Positions 63,898-64,000 of a stretch of 64,000 nucleotides of DNA are shown one piece after another (position 1 is the stretch's first letter; the number at the start of each line of letters is the position of its first letter). The notes under the pieces are model-generated. The model did not search any database. It was not told where the DNA came from and saw only the letters and a list, made by a program, of their open reading frames with translations. Source of the DNA: Chloroflexota bacterium (GTDB taxonomy: Bacteria; Chloroflexota; Dehalococcoidia; UBA2979); assembly GCA_009391845.1 (NCBI GenBank), contig QWJG01000002.1:12552-76551 (forward strand). Direction: 5' to 3'. Made by a program: the position numbers and the translations under genes.

Positions 63898-63952
63898 GGG
63901 ACCTCCAGCGAGACTGGGAAGTGTGAAGCACCCAGAACTCGCAGGAGGTCCC
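63898..63952 (+). promoter_or_regulatory. Long RNA hairpin burying the RBS of the last gene
   Basis: GGGACCTCC (63898-63906) pairs with GGAGGTCCC (63944-63952), GCGAG (63908-63912) with CTCGC (63938-63942), and CTGGG (63914-63918) with CCCAG (63931-63935), around a 12-base loop. The right arm contains the GGAGG ribosome binding site for the ATG at 63954, so the folded RNA would hide it. Such hairpins limit transposase translation from readthrough transcripts in some insertion sequences. Confidence 0.6.
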
Positions 63953-63953
63953 G

Positions 63954-64000
63954 ATGTCCGATCCTAAGTCGCCGCCGCTCAGGATGCGCTTCTCGTATGA
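63954..64000 (+). CDS. Partial gene cut by the window edge (possible transposase)
   Basis: ATG 63954 follows GGAGG by five bases. Only MSDPKSPPLRMRFSY is visible before the window ends, too short to identify. The RBS-sequestering hairpin immediately upstream and the short gap after the GNAT gene suggest the left end of an insertion sequence, but no terminal inverted repeat can be confirmed because the right end is outside the window. Confidence 0.4.
   Translation, partial: MSDPKSPPLRMRFSY

Overview
This is a high-GC, densely packed chromosomal window with almost entirely housekeeping and catabolic content; no gene-free stretch exceeds 300 bases and I found no rRNA, tRNA or CRISPR array. The gene complement points to a free-living, probably aerobic or facultative member of the Chloroflexota (Dehalococcoidia-like): an F-type ATP synthase operon followed by murA and mreB, a Rex regulator, DUF151 and DUF951 proteins, an ethylmalonyl-CoA-type crotonyl-CoA carboxylase/reductase, and an SCO1664-type kinase-like protein of the kind shared by Actinobacteria and Chloroflexota. 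The phylum call is inference from gene content; an actinobacterium is the main alternative. MurA, MurI and MreB indicate a peptidoglycan-containing, probably rod-shaped cell.

Layout. 1-5.1 kb: glnD, a Cof-type HAD phosphatase, a Nudix hydrolase and ccr. 5.1-11.2 kb, mostly minus strand: a secreted protein whose 3' end including its stop codon is repeated in tandem, a beta-hydroxyacid dehydrogenase, a nitroreductase, an Ltp2-like thiolase with its DUF35 partner, and two overlapping hotdog thioesterases with a 59-residue membrane protein. 11.3-17.2 kb: a NIPSNAP-like protein, an inositol-phosphatase-family enzyme, an SCO1664-like protein, a DehI-like protein, a LOG-family protein, ispH, and a response-regulator gene interrupted by an in-frame amber codon. 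17.3-22.7 kb: alpha/beta hydrolase, pabC, pabB, a VanZ-like protein, an FGE-fold protein and rex. 22.7-33 kb: mreB, murA and the ATP synthase operon (AtpI/Z-like, B, E, F, H, A, G, D, C), all minus strand. 33-37.7 kb: bifunctional nuclease, DUF951, pyrF, murI, an amber-interrupted cytochrome P450 and comB-like. 37.7-47 kb: DUF4129, DUF58 and MoxR; small proteins; a GltD-like oxidoreductase; cinA; a metallo-beta-lactamase-fold hydrolase. 47-53 kb: an orphan GT11-like glycosyltransferase, an AAA+/VWA pair of the NorQ-NorD/CbbQ-CbbO type, and coaE. 53-61.8 kb: acyl-CoA ligase, etfD, etfB, etfA and a second run of crotonase-family and unknown genes. 62-64 kb: an unknown membrane/soluble/GNAT operon and the start of a gene whose ribosome binding site is buried in a long hairpin.

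Function. Much of the window serves acyl-CoA metabolism: activation (AMP-ligase), thioester chemistry (hotdogs, crotonases, Ltp2-like aldolase, ccr) and electron removal to quinone (EtfBA plus the membrane EtfD-type ETF:quinone oxidoreductase), with proton-motive force used by the ATP synthase. Rex could tie this energy metabolism to the NADH/NAD+ ratio; two candidate operator-like dyads are reported. The most unusual items are the two in-frame amber codons, the tandemly repeated gene terminus, signal-peptide-like extensions on ATP synthase subunits c and b with a large insert in subunit a, a MurA with Asp in place of the catalytic Cys, a pair of tiny paralogous proteins between crotonase genes, and the RBS-sequestering hairpin at the right edge.
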